From Sarcomyxa edulis (lineage: Eukaryota; Basidiomycota; Agaricomycetes; Agaricales; Mycenaceae), in NCBI GenBank assembly GCA_009761415.1, contig QUOL01000014.1, positions 558,001 to 622,000 on the forward strand: 64,000 nt of DNA, in the 5' to 3' direction. Positions within the stretch are counted from its first letter, which is position 1. Each line of letters opens with the position of its first letter. The notes beneath the pieces are model-generated. The model did no database searches, had not been told where the DNA came from, and was given only the letters and a program-made list of their open reading frames with translations. A program made the translations under genes and the position numbers. Shown piece after piece: positions 60,671-64,000 of this stretch.

Positions 60671-61587
60671 TCATGCCCTAGAATCATTCCATCCCCGCTC
60701 AATATCCGACATGTGTGCAAACCGCCAAAGAAAGTCCACCAGATATTGAGAGTCTTTTCGGAAATTACAGCGTTCCGTGACAATCAAGCCCGATAGATCC
60801 CAGCGTACGAATCGAACCCAAGGACCGCCAAGGAATATGAAGTACGAGACGAGACGAGGGTTGGGATGATCATACGCTTGGCTGGCGTATCTGATGAGAT
60901 CTCTGAGAGCTGGGCGAATTTCTTTAGCATCGTATGGGTCAGGGATATCGTTTTTTCTCGATAGAAGCTGAAGCTCGATGGAATGGCTCTTATTTACATC
61001 TCTCGAGATGTCGAGACACTCTTTGTAGAAGACCACGTGAGTGTGGAGTTTTTGCAGACTCTGCGAGGATATGTCGACAGCAAGTAGACCAGGTATGAGG
61101 TTCGGTACGCCTGCTGAAGAATCTCCGTGTAGAAGATCGATCTACCAGTAGCATTTGAGAGGGTAAACCGTGACTGACAAGTTCGATTGGGACCTACGAA
61201 GGATGTGTGGGTTGCTTCGTTCACCACCTCCGAGTGACTTCTGACGTCGAAGTAGGCTTTTGGTATCACAGGGCGCGTCTGAGATGGTTCAGGCATGAAC
61301 ACTTCCAAGAACTCGTCGAGAGGCATGGGCCCAACCCAAGCCTTGTAATCCTCCGTGTCCGAGTCACTGTGGCGTGGCAGTGACTCGGATTCTTGACCGT
61401 GGCAAGGGCACGGGCCTGGCCAACAAAAGTGCATCTGTTTGAGGATGGATGTACTGTGAAGTTCAAGTTCAAGCTCAAGTTGAAGTTTGAACGTTGATTT
61501 TGAACATTTAAACCTTTCTTGGTCACACGTGCTGACTAAGTCGTGGACCATGTTGGGACCATAAGTATGTGTGGGTCCCATATGCAT
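60671..61587 (-). CDS. FunK1-type N-terminal domain protein without a kinase domain
   Basis: Two exons (61587-61198, 61141-60671) join across a 56-bp intron (GTAGGT..GGTAG) to 286 aa. The C-terminal half matches the region that precedes the kinase in fungal FunK1 proteins: LIRYASQAYDHPNPRLVSYF, FLGGPWVRFVRWDLSGLIVT and DFLWRFAHMSDIERGW. It stops 4 residues later, so there is no ATP-binding loop, HxD or DFG. The N-terminus is charged and Gln/Glu-rich. Either a free-standing ligand domain or a 3'-truncated gene. No kinase motif is evident downstream on the minus strand before the synthetase copy 2 3' end. Confidence 0.7.
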
Positions 61588-61699
61588 ATATTGGAGATCA
61601 GATCATCGAAGAGAATACAAGTACATGTACGATATAGCAAGAAAGAAGCATGGTAAGTACAGCAAACTAGCATGTCAGTCAAGTCGTGTCGTTCGCTGA

Positions 61700-62614
61700 C
61701 TATTTATTCGCCTTGGTCTGATCCTTGACAACCTTACCAACACCCACGCCGATGGCTGACGCGCCTGCCGCCAGAACTGGGGTAGAAGCAATCACGCCAG
61801 TAGCAGCAGCAGATTGTAATGCTGAGAATACACCACAGGTCATGCCCCCATATATCAACGACTGAGCAGACGCAGCGATCGAGCCTGTGCACCATTGTTG
61901 CCAGAGTCGTAATCGTCAACAACAGATGTTCACGGTTGACATACAAGAGACGTTACCTGCGACAACTCCGCCAGATGAGAACCCAACGGCTCCAAGAGCA
62001 GCCAAGCCTATTACGGGTGCAGCAACGAGAGTCGCAACACTTGCGCCAACACCACAGGCTGTTGCAAACATATAAGGATGTTCCTTTCGAAAGCCTACAA
62101 TTATGATGCATGTGAGTATCCCGGTACGACGGTAACACAAAAATGAACGCAGATCACTCACTCCTCTCCTCCTCTCCTCCTTCCTCTCCTCCTTCCTCTC
62201 CTCCTCTCCCATCCTGTTCCTTCTCGTCTACTTTCTCTTCCAACAGATCCCTCTTTTGCCTGCTCGACTCTCCTGAAAACAAATATATCTTTAGCGAGCA
62301 ATTCTATAGATGTATGATTGATACCGACTATAAGTCTGGATCACAAACACTTTGAAACTTTTCCAATCCCAAAACCCTGTCACAAGCTGTTGTTTCTGTT
62401 CTTGTACCTTGGCCTTCAAGCCTCCTTGAAGGAAATGTGTACCGGCATCTGACCACTGTGTTTTTGGGATCTGAAGTGCCGAGCAGAGTCGTTCGATGAT
62501 CTCAAACCATGCATACAAATTCCCATCCGGGAGACCCGAGAAAGTGCAATCCGTAATGCTGGCCATGGTTTTTAATTTATCACTGAGAGTTTCAGGTGAT
62601 AACAAGACGACCAT
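61700..62614 (-). CDS. Ifi-6-16/ISG12-like membrane protein, copy 1
   Basis: Four exons (62614-62329, 62272-62162, 62094-61957, 61884-61700) give 239 aa. The C-terminal 120 residues are the small glycine/alanine-rich domain of the interferon-induced 6-16 family: EHPYMFATACGVGASVATLV, GLAALGAVGFSSGGVVAGSI, AQSLIYGGMTCGVFSALQSA, GASAIGVGVGKVV. These form several hydrophobic helices and imply a membrane, perhaps mitochondrial, location. The N-terminal exon (DGNLYAWFEIIERLCSALQI, WDWKSFK) is fungal. Exon 2 encodes a Glu/Gly-rich run from a GAGGAA-type repeat. Fungal function is unknown; in animals the relatives act in apoptosis and antiviral defence. Confidence 0.72.
62163..62212. repeat. Purine/pyrimidine simple repeat within exon 2 of copy 1
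   Basis: (TCCTCTCC)-type units on the plus strand, read as GGAGGAGAGGAA on the coding strand, giving a run of Gly and Glu codons. The corresponding exon of copy 2 lacks it. Confidence 0.7.
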
Positions 62615-62986
62615 GATAAACGATTGGAAGAAAAGGCGTGCAATGCAGAGGGTAAAAAGAGACAGAGAGATTGTATGAGGACTCACGCACAGCAGTGAGC
62701 TTAAGAACAAGAAAACATGCTTCGCGCACGTTGCTACTCTCCGGTGCTATAAACAAACATCAAGGTTTCAAGACGGAAAACCACTGTGCTCGAAGACAAG
62801 ACGGCTTCTCGAGTCATTCTTCTAAGATTAGAAAGAACAGCTCCGCGGATGCCGAAAGGCAGGGTACATGAGGGTCGTGCACTGCTCTTCGAAAAAGCTG
62901 TACAAAAAAGACTAAGTGTTCAGGAATCATTAATGCAGATTGCAGAACAAATATAAGCACCCTCACCAGAATGTCGCCGTTCAATA
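62615..62986. other. Intergenic region upstream of copy 1
   Basis: Probable promoter of the Ifi-6-16-like copy 1, or an undetected first exon. No supported gene is seen. Confidence 0.35.
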
Positions 62987-63110
62987 TTATATCTTCGATT
63001 TGACGATCATTGCATTCACATAGACACCGATTGCTGATGCACCAACGGCTAGAACTAGAGGAGAGACAACGACGGAAGAAGGTAGCGAGTCGGAAGCTAA
63101 ACGTCTCGAA
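62987..63110 (-). pseudogene. Relic of an Ifi-6-16-like gene (last exon only)
   Basis: The minus strand encodes SSVVVSPLVLAVGASAIGVY followed by VNAMIVKSKI and a stop. It aligns with the end of copies 1 and 2 (VIASTPVLAAGASAIGVGVG). The preceding glycine-rich helices are missing, so it is a degraded third copy lying between the two intact ones. Confidence 0.6.
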
Positions 63111-63378
63111 CTCCCAAAGTCAAGATCGTCACATGTGCACATCGTCAAATACACGGGTAGTTCTGTCTGATATTCTAGCAGAAAAACATGACAAAACATG
63201 AATTCTAAGAATACTGGACGTACGCGTTCAGTTTATCGGACATGGAGACATGGGTGTGAGACGGCTCTTGAGTTCCTAACTGATTGGATTTTCGACGAAA
63301 TTAGATGTCCCTCAAGTAAAATTTATCAGTGTATCATTGGGAAGTAGGGAGTCTAGTATTTTGCGAGTGCGCAATGCA
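63111..63378. other. Intergenic region between the relic and copy 2
   Basis: AT-rich sequence with no supported gene. It may hold further decayed fragments of the relic, but none is readable. Confidence 0.35.
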
Positions 63379-64000
63379 TCAAGGCGTAGGACAATCACAA
63401 TCAGATTGATCAGTGTCAGTCGCTCCTGCGTCCGGATCACGGTCGCTATTCAGTACCTGATTCACCATCTTACCGACACCGACACCGACGGCTGAGGCTC
63501 CCGCTGCCAAAAAGGGTGTAGAAGCAACTACGCCAGAAGCAGCGGCGGATTGAAGTGTGGCGAATATCCCGGAAGTCAGACCACCGTATGCGAAGGACTG
63601 AGCAGCCGCTGCAGCCGAACCTGTGTAACCGTCACTGTCAGATCTTTAGGCTAGTCCGAAAGATGAAAATAGATACCTGCCAAGACTCCACCAGATGTGA
63701 ACCCCACAGCACCTAGGGCGGCTATCCCCACAACCGGAATGAGCACAAAGGAACCAGCCGCTGCTCCAACGCCTGCTACTGTTGCGAGCATGTAAGGATG
63801 CCGCTCAAGCAAGCCTACGAATGTGCTCCATGTCAGTATCTCGAGGCCCTGAGTTGTATCCCTGACACGCACTCTTGTTTGACTGTTCTAAAAGATCGTA
63901 TTCTCAGCGCCCAATACCACTGACAAATGACCAACTTGACCCACCATACGCTCGCGTGATGAACTTCTCGAAAGACTCCCACTCCCACTCCCCAGCGTTC
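63379..64000 (-). CDS. Ifi-6-16/ISG12-like membrane protein, copy 2 (5' end outside the window)
   Basis: The exon at the window edge encodes AGEWEWESFEKFITRAY, then EQSNKS, then exon 63814-63677 (LLERHPYMLATVAGVGAAAG, GIAALGAVGFTSGGVLAG), a 56-bp intron (63676-63621) and the last exon (AAAAAQSFAYGGLTSGIFAT, GASAVGVGVGKMV), ending QSDCDCPTP at 63379. The 138-bp exon has exactly the length and phase of its counterpart in copy 1, showing common descent. The Asp/Cys-rich tail differs from the KDQTKANK tail of copy 1. The start codon lies beyond 64000. Confidence 0.75.

Overview
This window is nuclear DNA of a filamentous basidiomycete, most likely an Agaricomycete. The evidence is gene-dense DNA on both strands, many 47-75 bp spliceosomal introns with GT(A/G)AG...YAG borders, a DASH-complex gene, a fungal Pkc1, a Pex8-like peroxin, a FunK1 fragment, and a chromodomain Ty3/gypsy element nested in a tyrosine-recombinase retrotransposon. 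No tRNA, rRNA or CRISPR array was seen. Exon joins quoted here were checked by reading frame only; there are no transcripts.

Region 1 (1-15.2 kb) is a compact housekeeping block: She9/Mdm33 (mitochondrial inner membrane), NADPH-cytochrome P450 reductase, a SET-domain protein, Yae1, the ER nucleotide-sugar transporter Hut1, a STYX-type pseudophosphatase, the zinc chaperone GTPase Zng1 and the 60S maturation GTPase Efl1. Many neighbours are divergent pairs sharing 100-160 bp promoters (SET/YAE1, STYX/ZNG1).

Region 2 (15.3-31.7 kb) holds growth-control and cell-cycle genes: a Cdc25-type Ras exchange factor (SH3, WW, RasGEF), Dad1, Pkc1, an unrecognised acidic protein, an Igo1/endosulfine protein, the DNA polymerase alpha B subunit, and a CoA-binding-fold protein with a serine-rich tail.

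Region 3 (about 32.6-44.4 kb) is a transposon island. A minus-strand Ngaro/DIRS-order element (gag, RT-RNase H, tyrosine recombinase; a predicted intron in RT) is cut by a complete 5,962-bp chromovirus (36436-42397). The chromovirus has 336-bp LTRs that read as identical, a GAATC target duplication, one intact pol ORF and an apparent frameshift in gag.

Region 4 (44.8-64 kb) is more lineage-specific: an F-box-like protein, a mitochondrial carrier, an Ala/Ser-rich membrane protein, a Pex8-like peroxin ending in SRL, two tandem acyl-CoA synthetase (4CL-like) genes of which the second ends in the peroxisomal signal AKL, a FunK1 N-terminal-only protein, and a small Ifi-6-16/ISG12-like family (two copies plus a relic, the last cut by the window end). 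The Pex8-like gene next to the synthetases suggests, by proximity only, a peroxisomal fatty-acid or aromatic-acid activation theme.
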